From Bacteroidales bacterium (GTDB taxonomy: Bacteria; Bacteroidota; Bacteroidia; Bacteroidales; UBA932), in NCBI GenBank assembly GCA_017471045.1, contig JAFUWZ010000057.1, positions 1-59,613 of the forward strand: DNA of 59,613 nt. Reading direction: 5' to 3'. The notes under the pieces are model-generated. The model did no database searches. It was given only the letters and a program-made list of their open reading frames with translations, and had not been told where the DNA came from. A program made the translations under genes and the position numbers. Below are positions 34,567 through 44,031 of this stretch, piece by piece. Numbering within the stretch: position 1 is the stretch's first letter; each line of letters starts with the position of its first letter.

Positions 34567-36699
34567 TTATCTGCGTTTGTACGGAACGGCAGGACCGCTC
34601 TGGAAGGTTTTGTACAAAGGGATGAACTCGCCTTTATGCATGTCGTAGCAAGCCGTACGGATCGCCTTGACGGAAGAAGAAGATGCCTTGGTCATCGTAG
34701 CGGGCAGATCGATCTCCACTGGGTTCTGGGAGGCATAATAGAATCCATCTTCCGCTGAATCATAAGCGAGCAACCGAATGGTGACAATCCGCTCGTGATA
34801 AGACGTACCACCATAGACCGCATCATACTCTGCGCCGACCAGATTGGCACTCTTCCCGGCTGCATCGAGTGTCGCTGTAGCCAGCAAGCCGTCCTTCGCA
34901 GGATCGCCATCGACAACATAGCCTTGACCGTCATCATCAATGCCGAACAGGCACAGTTCCCGGGAACCGGAAGTGGCGATAACCTGATAGAAAAACTCCA
35001 TCTTGCCATCCACATACCGCGTTTCGAAATCATAGCCTTCCAGTCCGGACACCGTGTAGGTCTGACCGGAGACCTTCTGGCTGACGGTCAGATCGACGCC
35101 TGCAACCGTCCAGGTCCCTAGCCACTTTTCATAGCCACTGGAGCCGGGATCATCACCAGGATCATTCCCGCCGCCCGAGCCTCCGCCCTGCGTCAACTGT
35201 GTGGCAGTGAACGGGAAGCGATACGGCGTAGAATTGTCAAAGGACCAGGCGGAATTGCCTTCGATACCGTTGAAGCGCATACCGGTCAACGGATACTCTC
35301 CGTCCGCGCCCTGAAGCCGCAGGGACGGACCGGCCGTCACAGTCATCCGACCGTCGCCGGTCAGGGCAGCCACGCAGGCTACGTAATCACCGCCGACAGA
35401 CACATCCGACGAGCCGTTGTATTCAATCAAGCCATTGAACCGCATTTGGACCGTATGCTCCGTGCCGCTATTGGTGAAGGTGTACTCACCCAGATTCGCC
35501 TTGGTACGCAACGAGAAGGTGTTGTCATCTGCATTGAAGACACCATCCAGCTCGTACTCGCCCATGAAAGCCGCGGATCCGCCTTCCAGACCGGTAACGG
35601 TATAGCTCACACCGGGAACTTTCTCGGCGACCGTCCAGGTATCTTCGTAAGCACCGCGCATCACAGACCAAGTACCCAGGAACTTCTCATAAGGAGACAG
35701 GACAACGGTCACCTTGAAGGTGGTGACGGCATAATCATACGACAAGGCGCCATCCGGACCGACGCCGATGGCATAGAGCAGGTAGTTGCCGTTGCCCAGT
35801 TTGTCGATCTCCAGCCGGGAAGTGGCGCGGTAGAGGACCGGCGAAGCGGAAAGCCACGCTGCAGCATTGCGGTTCAGCATCAGCTGATGGTCGCCGCCGG
35901 CGGCGGTAAACTCACTCTGCGGGACCACCTGGATGAAGAACTTGCCGGCAGCGGCCGGATCTTCGACATCGACACCGACCGTGCTGAAAGTCTGTTCATT
36001 ATCGACCGGTTCCACATAGACAGGCGTCCAGGCCGGCTGCAGGACAAACTCGTGCGGCTCCTCATCACCCGGATTGAATCCGTCCGGATTGGGCTCCTGG
36101 ACAAAGGTGACCGACCGGACCCAGTCACCGATGGTGACCGTCGTGGAGCCGGTACGCTCATAGTTGTAGAGGCTTCGGTCGAAGGTATATTGCACCGCAC
36201 CCTCGATCACGTCGGCATGGATCCACTTCGTACCCTCGATCTCGACCCAGACTGTACCGGGCTCTTCGTAAGGGAGGGAAAGCGTCGTCCCCTCAAAGGG
36301 GATGCGGTAGCTCTCTTCCCACACAAGATCGGACTTGACGCCGAACTGATGGGCGATAATCTCAGCCTGTTCCGAACCGGACTTCAGCGTGACCGTTGCA
36401 TAACGGGACTGCAGCGTCTCGTTGGGAGAGACCGCCAGGTCCACCCGGTTGCCGGAAACGGTCACCGTAATCCAGGGACGGTCCGCATACGCGGTCAGGT
36501 TGCCGGAGGCATCCGCCACGATGTAGCCGGTCCCGCCCTGAGGGTTAAACACGACATTCTTGGAGGTGATCTTCAATGCAGGGGCAGCCGCATACTGCGA
36601 TCCGTCCGGTTCATTGTCGGGCTGCGGAATGATATCGCATGCTCCAAAGGCCAGGACGGTGGCTGCTGCAAGGAAAATAGGAAATATCTTTTTCATCAT
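34567..36699 (-). CDS. BACON-domain surface lipoprotein with two LGTW repeats
   Basis: 710 residues, lipobox at Cys21 (LAFGAC). Two BACON-like Ig domains (about 45-120 and 132-205; SGNLTAYADRPWITVTVSG and GTVWVEIEGTKWIHADV). A third beta region (about 220-330) follows. Two copies of a domain opening with Y-E-K-(F/W)-L-G-T-W and continuing (V/T)W or DLTV, K-V-x-G-x-(S/T)-Y-T-V-(T/S)-G-L-E-G stand at about 336 and 521, the second after a GGGSGGGNDPGDDPGSSG linker. The same repeat occurs twice in the first gene of the unit. No catalytic residues; probably ligand binding on the cell surface. The gene lies 6 nt after DUF4302. Confidence 0.85.
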   Translation of the reverse strand: MMKKIFPIFLAAATVLAFGACDIIPQPDNEPDGSQYAAAPALKITSKNVVFNPQGGTGYIVADASGNLTAYADRPWITVTVSGNRVDLAVSPNETLQSRYATVTLKSGSEQAEIIAHQFGVKSDLVWEESYRIPFEGTTLSLPYEEPGTVWVEIEGTKWIHADVIEGAVQYTFDRSLYNYERTGSTTVTIGDWVRSVTFVQEPNPDGFNPGDEEPHEFVLQPAWTPVYVEPVDNEQTFSTVGVDVEDPAAAGKFFIQVVPQSEFTAAGGDHQLMLNRNAAAWLSASPVLYRATSRLEIDKLGNGNYLLYAIGVGPDGALSYDYAVTTFKVTVVLSPYEKFLGTWSVMRGAYEDTWTVAEKVPGVSYTVTGLEGGSAAFMGEYELDGVFNADDNTFSLRTKANLGEYTFTNSGTEHTVQMRFNGLIEYNGSSDVSVGGDYVACVAALTGDGRMTVTAGPSLRLQGADGEYPLTGMRFNGIEGNSAWSFDNSTPYRFPFTATQLTQGGGSGGGNDPGDDPGSSGYEKWLGTWTVAGVDLTVSQKVSGQTYTVSGLEGYDFETRYVDGKMEFFYQVIATSGSRELCLFGIDDDGQGYVVDGDPAKDGLLATATLDAAGKSANLVGAEYDAVYGGTSYHERIVTIRLLAYDSAEDGFYYASQNPVEIDLPATMTKASSSSVKAIRTACYDMHKGEFIPLYKTFQSGPAVPYKRR

Positions 36700-36705
36700 A
36701 ATCGC

Positions 36706-38010
36706 TTATTCTACAATCTTCTGAATGGTGATCGGCCCTTGGAGATAACTTTGTCCGTCTGCGAAGTTCCACGAACTGGGCAGGCTCTCATAGTCATACG
36801 TATCGCTCGAAGGTGAGCCGCTGAATGCAGTCACGTAGAACGAAACCCAGCCGGTCCACTCATCACCGCCATCATACTTCCCATCATCGACAAACGACAG
36901 GGTAAAGTCGGGCTTGAACTCATCATCCACCTCGCTGTACATGCCGCAATTCTCACTCCATGAGAACTGGTTCGCGCTGGCATCCAATGCACAGAACCAA
37001 TAGGTATGGGTACTGGATGCACCGATCTGCTGGACATTGAACGCTAAACGACCGCGACCGGAGTGATAGCGGACCGGCAGTTTCCATGCGGACGACAGAC
37101 CCGCCAGGTTAAAGCCCTTGCCAGTCCCGTCATCTTCCAATGTAACGGTAAAAGTACCGCCGTTGTAAGAAAGATTGTATTGGCCCAGCAGCTGGTCGAA
37201 GGAAAGGTAGCCCTTCGGGATGATCTTGTGGAAAGAACAGTCTGCCCCGGAGACAGTCTCGGTTGCAGAATCGACGACAAACTCCTTGAACTCAACACCG
37301 TTGTAGGTCAGCGGAGTCATCAGACGCAAAGCCTTGTCGGTAACGACATAACGGACATCTACGCTCTGGGACTCATCGTCCTTGGGAGAGATGCTGATGG
37401 TACGGGTCGCATCGTCGATAAATCCGACAACGAGGCTGTCTCCGATGCTGCCTTCGAAGGCAGCCACCGTGAGACTGTTCTCATATCTCTTGACCGCCGC
37501 AAAATACTCCTCGGCAGACTGGGTCAACGGACGGAGCGTGCAGGTGTTGCGGGAACGCTTACCGATCATGACGATTTCCCTGGCCTCCTTGTCAAACGAG
37601 CGGATTTCAAACTCAAAATCGCCACCCATCGCCTGATACTGGCTGCTATTGGGAGTTGCATACGCATGCAACACTTTGTTGTAAGTATCAAACGAGAGAA
37701 CCGGGCCATTGTCGGTCTTCAACGCATACGTCGACGTCACCTTTGTAGCAGGATCGGTCTCCAGGCTGGCCGTCACTTTCTGGTCTGTAAAGTTCAGGAC
37801 GAAAGTGACCCCTGCATATTGGGAACTCGGAAAATAGTCCAACGTCCACCCCTGCTGTTCAGAAGACAGGGCTGTGCGGACTTCCTCCAGGAAATCCGAA
37901 AGACGCGCCGAGGAGGGCTTGTCAAACACATCCGGTTCCAGTTGCTGGCACGAAGGCAGCAGAACCCAAGCGGAAAGAATCAATGCAAAGCAAAACTTAT
38001 TCATTTTCAT
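36706..38010 (-). CDS. DUF4302 surface lipoprotein
   Basis: 434 residues, lipobox at Cys21 (VLLPSC). The DUF4302 hallmarks follow: SARLSDFLEEVRTALSSEQQGWTLDYFPSSQYAGVTFVLNFTD near the N-terminus, then a long beta-rich domain (SYALKTDNGPVLSFDTYNKVLHAYATP). Residues about 270-434 resemble the LGQY/LGTW beta unit seen in its neighbours. DUF4302 proteins travel with SusC/SusD pairs and the HExxH lipoprotein before it; they have no known activity and probably help capture the substrate. It starts 11 nt after the metallohydrolase stop. Confidence 0.9.
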   Translation of the reverse strand: MKMNKFCFALILSAWVLLPSCQQLEPDVFDKPSSARLSDFLEEVRTALSSEQQGWTLDYFPSSQYAGVTFVLNFTDQKVTASLETDPATKVTSTYALKTDNGPVLSFDTYNKVLHAYATPNSSQYQAMGGDFEFEIRSFDKEAREIVMIGKRSRNTCTLRPLTQSAEEYFAAVKRYENSLTVAAFEGSIGDSLVVGFIDDATRTISISPKDDESQSVDVRYVVTDKALRLMTPLTYNGVEFKEFVVDSATETVSGADCSFHKIIPKGYLSFDQLLGQYNLSYNGGTFTVTLEDDGTGKGFNLAGLSSAWKLPVRYHSGRGRLAFNVQQIGASSTHTYWFCALDASANQFSWSENCGMYSEVDDEFKPDFTLSFVDDGKYDGGDEWTGWVSFYVTAFSGSPSSDTYDYESLPSSWNFADGQSYLQGPITIQKIVE

Positions 38011-38021
38011 AGCCAGCCCCC

Positions 38022-38966
38022 CTATAAAATTTTTACCGTATTGAGATCCACCTTGCCGGCGACCACATCGGCCGTACGCCGATTGATAATGTCCCGAAGC
38101 TCATCAATGTCTATCGACCAGGAAGTCTGCATGTAGTCACGGACAATGTCGATCTTGGACTGGATCAACTTGTCACCTTCCGCCGCAGAAGGAGTGGTCT
38201 TCCGGACTTCAGCCGTTTCGTCGGCCGCCGCCTTGATCTGCTCCTCCCACCAGGCCGCATCGTGTGTCACGTACTCGGACAGCAACTCGGCAAAATCCTC
38301 ACGCGGTTCTGACTGGGCATAATCCGTAATATAACCCCGTCCGCGCCAATACTGATCCGTGTCGAAACAGGCGTCTGCAACATACGTTGTAGAAGTGATC
38401 TGCTTGAACGCATCGGAAAAGACCTTCGTCTGGTTCAGGATATGCGTAAACTCATGATGGATGGTCTTGATGTAATACTTGTTGAGATACGCATCCAATT
38501 CCGCTCCCTCCATCTGCTCCAGCACGTCCGGCAGGAAATTGACACCGGAAAGCATGATCTTCTTGCCGGCTTCGGCCGTACCGAGGACGATACTGCCGTT
38601 GTTACGGTACTCCCAGGTCCCGATGAGAAAGAACATCTTCGGGAAATAACTCCGCGTGAAAGCGACGCCGGCGATTTCGTCGTAGGAGTCGATGCAGAGA
38701 TATTTCACCAGGTGCGCGTAGATGATGGACGACTCATAGTCGGCCGGGACCGTATAGTACCCCATATCGGACTCATTGAGCGCATAACGATACACGAAAT
38801 CGATGTTATAGGGCTTGAGGAAGTTGACCTCGAGCCAACGATCGAAATCGTTCATCTCCACAACGGAATCCTTGATGACGCTCTCGGACTCGATCCGGTC
38901 ACGTTGGCAGGATGCCATGCAAAACAGCATCAAACCGATGGAAAGACTATATATATACTTTTTCAT
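38022..38966 (-). CDS. substrate import-associated zinc metallohydrolase lipoprotein
   Basis: 314 residues, lipobox at Cys20 (CMASC). The zinc motif HHEFTHILNQ has His171, Glu172 and His175; a conserved EPREDFAELLSEYVTH about 60 residues later can supply the third ligand. The family name comes from its strict partnership with SusC/SusD pairs. It probably hydrolyses a peptide or amide bond in the substrate before uptake, at the outer face or in the periplasm. It sits between SusD and DUF4302 (17 nt after susD), the family's usual place. Confidence 0.92.
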   Translation of the reverse strand: MKKYIYSLSIGLMLFCMASCQRDRIESESVIKDSVVEMNDFDRWLEVNFLKPYNIDFVYRYALNESDMGYYTVPADYESSIIYAHLVKYLCIDSYDEIAGVAFTRSYFPKMFFLIGTWEYRNNGSIVLGTAEAGKKIMLSGVNFLPDVLEQMEGAELDAYLNKYYIKTIHHEFTHILNQTKVFSDAFKQITSTTYVADACFDTDQYWRGRGYITDYAQSEPREDFAELLSEYVTHDAAWWEEQIKAAADETAEVRKTTPSAAEGDKLIQSKIDIVRDYMQTSWSIDIDELRDIINRRTADVVAGKVDLNTVKIL

Positions 38967-38983
38967 ATCGTTCGGCTTTAATA

Positions 38984-40657
38984 TTAACGGGGATTGGGTT
39001 CGATGCCGGCTGAGATGATGTCCGGAGGGATCTGCATCGCCCGGCGGGGGTCATTGACCATGAGGCTGTCCACCCGGCCGTTCATGACCTTGAATCCGGC
39101 ATCATACTGGCCTGCGCTGGAATCCGGCTCCAGCGTACGGCGATAGATCTCAATGCCATAGCGCTTGATGTCCAGCCAGCGAAGACCTTGGGCCATATTC
39201 TCCAGCCGCTTGAAATTGAGCACACATTGGAGCATGCACTCACGCAAATCATTGTCCGTCCCGATCGGGAAAGCAGGATTAAGTTTCTTTTTGATCGTCG
39301 GCTTCTCGGGTGTCCAATAATCAATCTTGGAGAAGAACTCCTGAATATACTCCGGCGTCAGGGCGAAACTGAAGTACTGGGGATCAATAATATTGTGCGC
39401 CCAGGTATTGAGGTCTTCCGCCGCTTCATCATATCGGCCCATCATCACATAGGCCTCGGCCCGGTTGAGCAGGGTCTCGTCAGTCGTCAAGACCGGATAG
39501 ACCGCATGGGCATAACCGGTACGGGCAACCGGATCGGTATATTCAAACAGATACGGGATCTTGAAATACACAATCTGGTCAAAATTACTGCCGCTATACC
39601 ACTCGGGACCATCCCAATACCAGGGACGGATGTAGCGCCAGCCCGTCTGCGTGTTGCCCCATGCATGCGCAGCGTAAGCACCTTCCGTAAAGCACAGGTA
39701 CGAACTGTGCGAATACTTGGTGATACCAGGATAGGCCATATACCAGCCGAAAGCCGTATAAGCCGTCATCAACAACAGGTTGGCGTCATAGGAGGACTTG
39801 ATGAAATCGTTGGATTTCACCTCACGGTCCCGCTCCAGGCCATTGCGGTACTTCCAATTGCGGAGCACCTGCCCCGGCTGGGAGCCCAGGCACTTGGTGG
39901 CATACTCGGCCGCCAGGTCCCATTTCTCATAGAAGAGATAGAACCGGGAGGCAAACGCATAGGCCGCCTTCACATTGAAATGATACTTCGGAATCTGGTA
40001 ATATTCGTCGCTGACATAACGGAGCGCGATCTCCAGATCCGTTGCGATCTTCTCATAAACTTCCGACACCGTCCCCCGATCATAATGGGGATTCAGTTCC
40101 TGGGAGATCTCTTCAATGTAAGGAATGCCCAGGTCCTTGTCACTGGTGTTGGAATTGTAGTTCAGGCTGAAGAAATTGACCAGCAGGAAATGGTGGAAAG
40201 CCCGGCAGAGCAGGGCCTCGGCCAACTCAGCGGTCAAACCAGCTTCTTCGACGGCCTTCAGTGACAGTTCGTCTTCGCAACCGGCGAGTTGCTGGATCGC
40301 ATAGATCGCATAGTTGGCATGGTTGATGGCATCATAACCACCTTCCCAGAAATACTTCGGACTGTCATTGTCCGTCTCCGTCACGTCTGTCCAGGTATAA
40401 CACTGGTCCACGAAACGGTTGGTACCGGGATTGTCGTCGCCCAGATTGTCAACATTGTCAGACATATACTCACTGAAGAACAGGTACGTACCGGTCGAGT
40501 AAGCGGAAGCTAAGAGAGCGCGGACTTTTTCCTGGGAGCTGACCTCGGCCCGGTTGTCCGGCATCTTGTCCAGGAACTTGTCACAAGAGGAAAACGCCAC
40601 AAGGGCGATAACGGCGAAGAACGCCTTGAATAAACGATTCATATTAAACATATTCAT
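38984..40657 (-). CDS. SusD/RagB family substrate-binding lipoprotein
   Basis: 557 residues, lipobox at Cys25 (VAFSSC, then DKFLDKMPDNRAE); the start may be the second or third Met. The TPR-like helical core has the family features: YFWEGGYDAINHANYAIYAIQ, ALLCRAFHHFLLVNFFSLNYN, GIPYIEEI, KYHFNVKAAYAFASRFYLFYEKWDLAAEYATKCL, LNRAEAYVMMGRYDEAAEDLN, and the C-terminal RWLDIKRYG. It forms the lid over the SusC barrel (pedal-bin model). It follows susC by 12 nt. No glycan-specific residues can be read; the neighbours point to a peptide ligand, as for RagB. Confidence 0.95.
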   Translation of the reverse strand: MNMFNMNRLFKAFFAVIALVAFSSCDKFLDKMPDNRAEVSSQEKVRALLASAYSTGTYLFFSEYMSDNVDNLGDDNPGTNRFVDQCYTWTDVTETDNDSPKYFWEGGYDAINHANYAIYAIQQLAGCEDELSLKAVEEAGLTAELAEALLCRAFHHFLLVNFFSLNYNSNTSDKDLGIPYIEEISQELNPHYDRGTVSEVYEKIATDLEIALRYVSDEYYQIPKYHFNVKAAYAFASRFYLFYEKWDLAAEYATKCLGSQPGQVLRNWKYRNGLERDREVKSNDFIKSSYDANLLLMTAYTAFGWYMAYPGITKYSHSSYLCFTEGAYAAHAWGNTQTGWRYIRPWYWDGPEWYSGSNFDQIVYFKIPYLFEYTDPVARTGYAHAVYPVLTTDETLLNRAEAYVMMGRYDEAAEDLNTWAHNIIDPQYFSFALTPEYIQEFFSKIDYWTPEKPTIKKKLNPAFPIGTDNDLRECMLQCVLNFKRLENMAQGLRWLDIKRYGIEIYRRTLEPDSSAGQYDAGFKVMNGRVDSLMVNDPRRAMQIPPDIISAGIEPNPR

Positions 40658-40669
40658 TCCTCCCTTTCA

Positions 40670-43600
40670 TTAAAGTCCCATACGAAGCGTGAAGGTGAAC
40701 TGCTTGGCAAGAGGCACGGCGACACCACCGGTGTTGTAGAACTCCGGATCCTGTCCGTTGAGCTTCTTGTCGGCATAGAGGAGGAAGAGGTTGGTCGCCT
40801 GAACCTTGACACCGAGGCTGCCCAACTTGAGGGCTTCGGCGGTGCGCTTGGGGAAATCATAGCTGAGGGACAGTTCCTTCAGGCGGATGAAATCACCCCG
40901 TGCGATACGGGCATCCGAGTAGTTATAGGCGTTGTAGGCATAACTCAGGTAGGAGCCGGAATTGGAATGGATCCGGTTCTGCCAATAGCTTGCGATGACC
41001 GGGATATCGGTCTTCGCCTCATCTCCAGGCACGGTCCAGCGGTTCTTGAACTCGCGGGGCATGGAATTGAGATCGTCATACGTGCTCCGGAACACGGGAT
41101 CCAGGCGGATCACGTTGCCGAAAGAATAGGTCAGATACACGTTGAGCTTGACCCCACCCCAGGTAAAGATGTTGCCCAGCGAACCGACATCCGTCGGATC
41201 GACGCTGCCGGAATAGACCAGATTCTCCTTCAGCAGGTCGGCATCCCGCTCCTGGAAATAGACACCGGAAACGGTAGGCACACCCGCTTCGCTGATGAAG
41301 GTCGGAAGGCCTTCTTCATTCAAACCCGTAAACTGATAGGAGAACAGGCTGCGGACAGGATAACCCTCGAAGGCAAATCCCGTACCGGCAATCAAGTCAA
41401 AGGCACGGACGTTGCTCTCCAACTGCGTCACCACGTTGTGCGTGTGCGAATAGATGAAGTTGGTCGTCCAGGAGAAGTTCCTGGCCTGGATGTTCTTGGT
41501 CGTCAAGGAGATCTCGAAGCCATCGGAGGACATCGAGGCTACGTTGCCCCGCGGGGTGCCGAACATGGTCGAAACTGGACCGATCAGATCGTAGTTGTCA
41601 CGCTTGTACCAGTCAAAGGCAAAGTTGATCCGGTTGTCAAAGAAACCGGCTTCCAGACCCAGATTCAGCTCATGCTTCTTTTCATACGTCAGGGACGGGT
41701 TAGGCAGGCTTGAAATATAAAGGGCCGACTCCTTGTCGTCAGCAAAAGGTCGCCAGGGATTGTAGGAGCCGATCACGACCTGCGCATTGGACACGCTCGG
41801 ACGGTCGCCCGTCAGGGAATACGAAGCCTTGAGACTGAGATGGGTGACCGTAGGATACAGGGACTTCATCCAATCCTCTTCGTGCATGTTCCAGGCGCCC
41901 GCGACGTTCCATGTAGGCAGCCAGCGGGCGGTACGGGCCTTGCCCAAGCCATTCGTGCCTTCGTAGCGGAACGTCCCGTTGAGCGTGTACTTTCCTTGAT
42001 ACGAGTAGGTCCCGTTGGCAAAGAAAGCCGTACTGCGGCTGCTGGTGTTGGTTATCGTAAAATACTGGGTATTCTCTTCCGATCCTTGCTTGAACACGCG
42101 CCAGTCATAATTGGCGATCTCGCCAAAATCGTACTGCATACCCCAGCCACGGAACCAGATGCTGTGGCGGTCGATGTTGTTGACTTCTGCACCGGCAAAC
42201 AGATTGACGATGTGATCCGTCAGGAACGTGTTGTTGTAGTTGGCAGTGGCGCGAATGTCCCAACTGTTCATATTGTTGTCGGAACGCTCATAAATACCGC
42301 CGGCCGGCAGGACCGTCACAGGGAGGGCATACGGGTTCTCGGGATCGGTATACAGGAAGGGGTTGGCATCCCGGATGGAGGCCGTGGACATCTCACGATA
42401 AGCGAGTGCCTGGTTGGCGTCGTCCTTGATGTAGTGCTCCTGGGAGGTGGAGGTCGCCTTGTAGGCGGCCAACGCACTCAGTTCCAGATGGGAGACCGGC
42501 TTGTACTTGAGCTCACCCTGCACACGGAGATCATTGACATTGAGGTCAATGTAGTTGTTGTCCAATTCGTGCAGGATATTGAACTTCGAATAATTACGGG
42601 TATAGAACTCATCCGGATCCAACGCGCGGGAAGTGTTGAGCGCGTAAGAATAAGGGTTGATGTCGAAATCACGCTTCACCTCGCCGGACACGACATCCAT
42701 CTCGCTGTTGATGGTACCGGGAGCACGCTGCTTACGGTAGGAAGCGTTGCTGATCATGTTGAACGACAACTTCTCGGAGAGTTTGTACGTCATGTTCAAG
42801 TTGCCGGTATAACGGGCCACGGAACTCTGCTTGGTCCAACCCGGATCGGCCAGGGCGGATATGGAAGCATAGTAAGAGCCCTTGCCGGAACCGCCGGACA
42901 TGCTGACCGAATGATTGTGCTGCAGCGAATGGTTGAACAAGACGTCAAACCAATCGGTATTGCGGAATTCGGCGGCACGCAGGTAAGCGTTGCGCGCAGC
43001 CTCCGTATTGGCCAGACCGAACGTACCATCGGACGCGCTGTATTCGGTGATCAGCTGGTACATCTTGCCGTAGATACCGCTGTTGCTGGCATTGGCCGTC
43101 TCGGCATAGTTCAGGTAACCCTTCTCTTGGAGCTCCTGGTAGATTTCCATCTGATCCTGGGAGTTCATGATGTTGAAGGTGTTGTAACTGGGCTTGAGAC
43201 GGTAGGTGTATTCACCGGTATAGTTGATTTTGCTGGAACCGCTGACACCTTTCTTGGTCGTGACGACGATAACGCCCGCCATGGCGCGCGCGCCGTAAAT
43301 GGAAGTAGCGGAACCGTCCTTCAGGATGTCGAAAGACTCGATGTCATCCGAGTTCAGGCCGGCGATGGCCGAGGAAATCAGGGTGTTGGCGTCACCGGAC
43401 GAGAGATCGTCCGCGCTGACGTCCACGACATCCTCCATGATGACGCCGTCCACAACCCACAAGGGTTTGGAGGAACCATAGATGGAGGTAGCGCCACGGA
43501 CGCGGATCTTCGGCGCCGTGCCGAAAGTACCGGACACGTTCTGGACGGAAACACCGGCCGCGCGGCCTTCCAGGGAGCGGGAAATATCCGCCATGCCGCT

Positions 43601-43999
43601 GATGTTGGCCTCCTTGGCATCGACCTTCACGGCGGAGCCGGTGTTCATCCGGCGGTCTACCGTGTACATACCGGTCGCGATCGCACCCTCCAGCAGTTCA
43701 GCGTCATCCTCGAGGACGATCTTCATGACGGGAGTGATCGCGACACGGGCCTCCTTCGCGCCCACGAAGGACGCGACCACATACTTGGCACTTGCAGGGA
43801 CGCCCGGAATCTCGAAGTTTCCGTCCAGGTCGGTGACGCCGCCGATCTTCGTGCCCTCGACGGACACGAAGCAGCCCACGACCGGCGTCCCGTCCGCGGC
43901 GAAGGTCACGTTGCCCTTCACCGTCCGGTTCTGGGCAATCGCGACCCACGCCGAGAGAGCGAGCGCAAGCAGCGTGAGAATATATCTCAGTTTATTCAT
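40670..43999 (-). CDS. SusC/RagA family TonB-dependent outer-membrane transporter
   Basis: 1109 residues from the ATG at 43999. After a signal peptide (MNKLRYILTLLALALSAWVAIAQ) comes a carboxypeptidase-regulatory-like domain (NVTFAADGTPVVGCFVSVEGTKIGGVTDLDGNFEIPG), then the plug (ISRSLEGRAAGVSVQNVSGTFGTAPKIRVRGATSIYGSSKPLWVVDGV; ILKDGSATSIYGARAMAGVIVVTTKKG). The 22-strand barrel follows, ending FTLRMGL. With SusD it imports oligomers across the outer membrane using TonB energy. It lies 32 nt after the PL29-N lipoprotein gene. Confidence 0.97.
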   Translation of the reverse strand: MNKLRYILTLLALALSAWVAIAQNRTVKGNVTFAADGTPVVGCFVSVEGTKIGGVTDLDGNFEIPGVPASAKYVVASFVGAKEARVAITPVMKIVLEDDAELLEGAIATGMYTVDRRMNTGSAVKVDAKEANISGMADISRSLEGRAAGVSVQNVSGTFGTAPKIRVRGATSIYGSSKPLWVVDGVIMEDVVDVSADDLSSGDANTLISSAIAGLNSDDIESFDILKDGSATSIYGARAMAGVIVVTTKKGVSGSSKINYTGEYTYRLKPSYNTFNIMNSQDQMEIYQELQEKGYLNYAETANASNSGIYGKMYQLITEYSASDGTFGLANTEAARNAYLRAAEFRNTDWFDVLFNHSLQHNHSVSMSGGSGKGSYYASISALADPGWTKQSSVARYTGNLNMTYKLSEKLSFNMISNASYRKQRAPGTINSEMDVVSGEVKRDFDINPYSYALNTSRALDPDEFYTRNYSKFNILHELDNNYIDLNVNDLRVQGELKYKPVSHLELSALAAYKATSTSQEHYIKDDANQALAYREMSTASIRDANPFLYTDPENPYALPVTVLPAGGIYERSDNNMNSWDIRATANYNNTFLTDHIVNLFAGAEVNNIDRHSIWFRGWGMQYDFGEIANYDWRVFKQGSEENTQYFTITNTSSRSTAFFANGTYSYQGKYTLNGTFRYEGTNGLGKARTARWLPTWNVAGAWNMHEEDWMKSLYPTVTHLSLKASYSLTGDRPSVSNAQVVIGSYNPWRPFADDKESALYISSLPNPSLTYEKKHELNLGLEAGFFDNRINFAFDWYKRDNYDLIGPVSTMFGTPRGNVASMSSDGFEISLTTKNIQARNFSWTTNFIYSHTHNVVTQLESNVRAFDLIAGTGFAFEGYPVRSLFSYQFTGLNEEGLPTFISEAGVPTVSGVYFQERDADLLKENLVYSGSVDPTDVGSLGNIFTWGGVKLNVYLTYSFGNVIRLDPVFRSTYDDLNSMPREFKNRWTVPGDEAKTDIPVIASYWQNRIHSNSGSYLSYAYNAYNYSDARIARGDFIRLKELSLSYDFPKRTAEALKLGSLGVKVQATNLFLLYADKKLNGQDPEFYNTGGVAVPLAKQFTFTLRMGL

Positions 44000-44031
44000 A
44001 AGCAATGATTCTATTTGACTCGGGCTTCCGC

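Noticed and set aside
31930-34758. Plus-strand open frame of 942 codons
   Set aside because: Antisense shadow of the S8 protease gene, which has a complete catalytic triad and a signal peptide on the minus strand.
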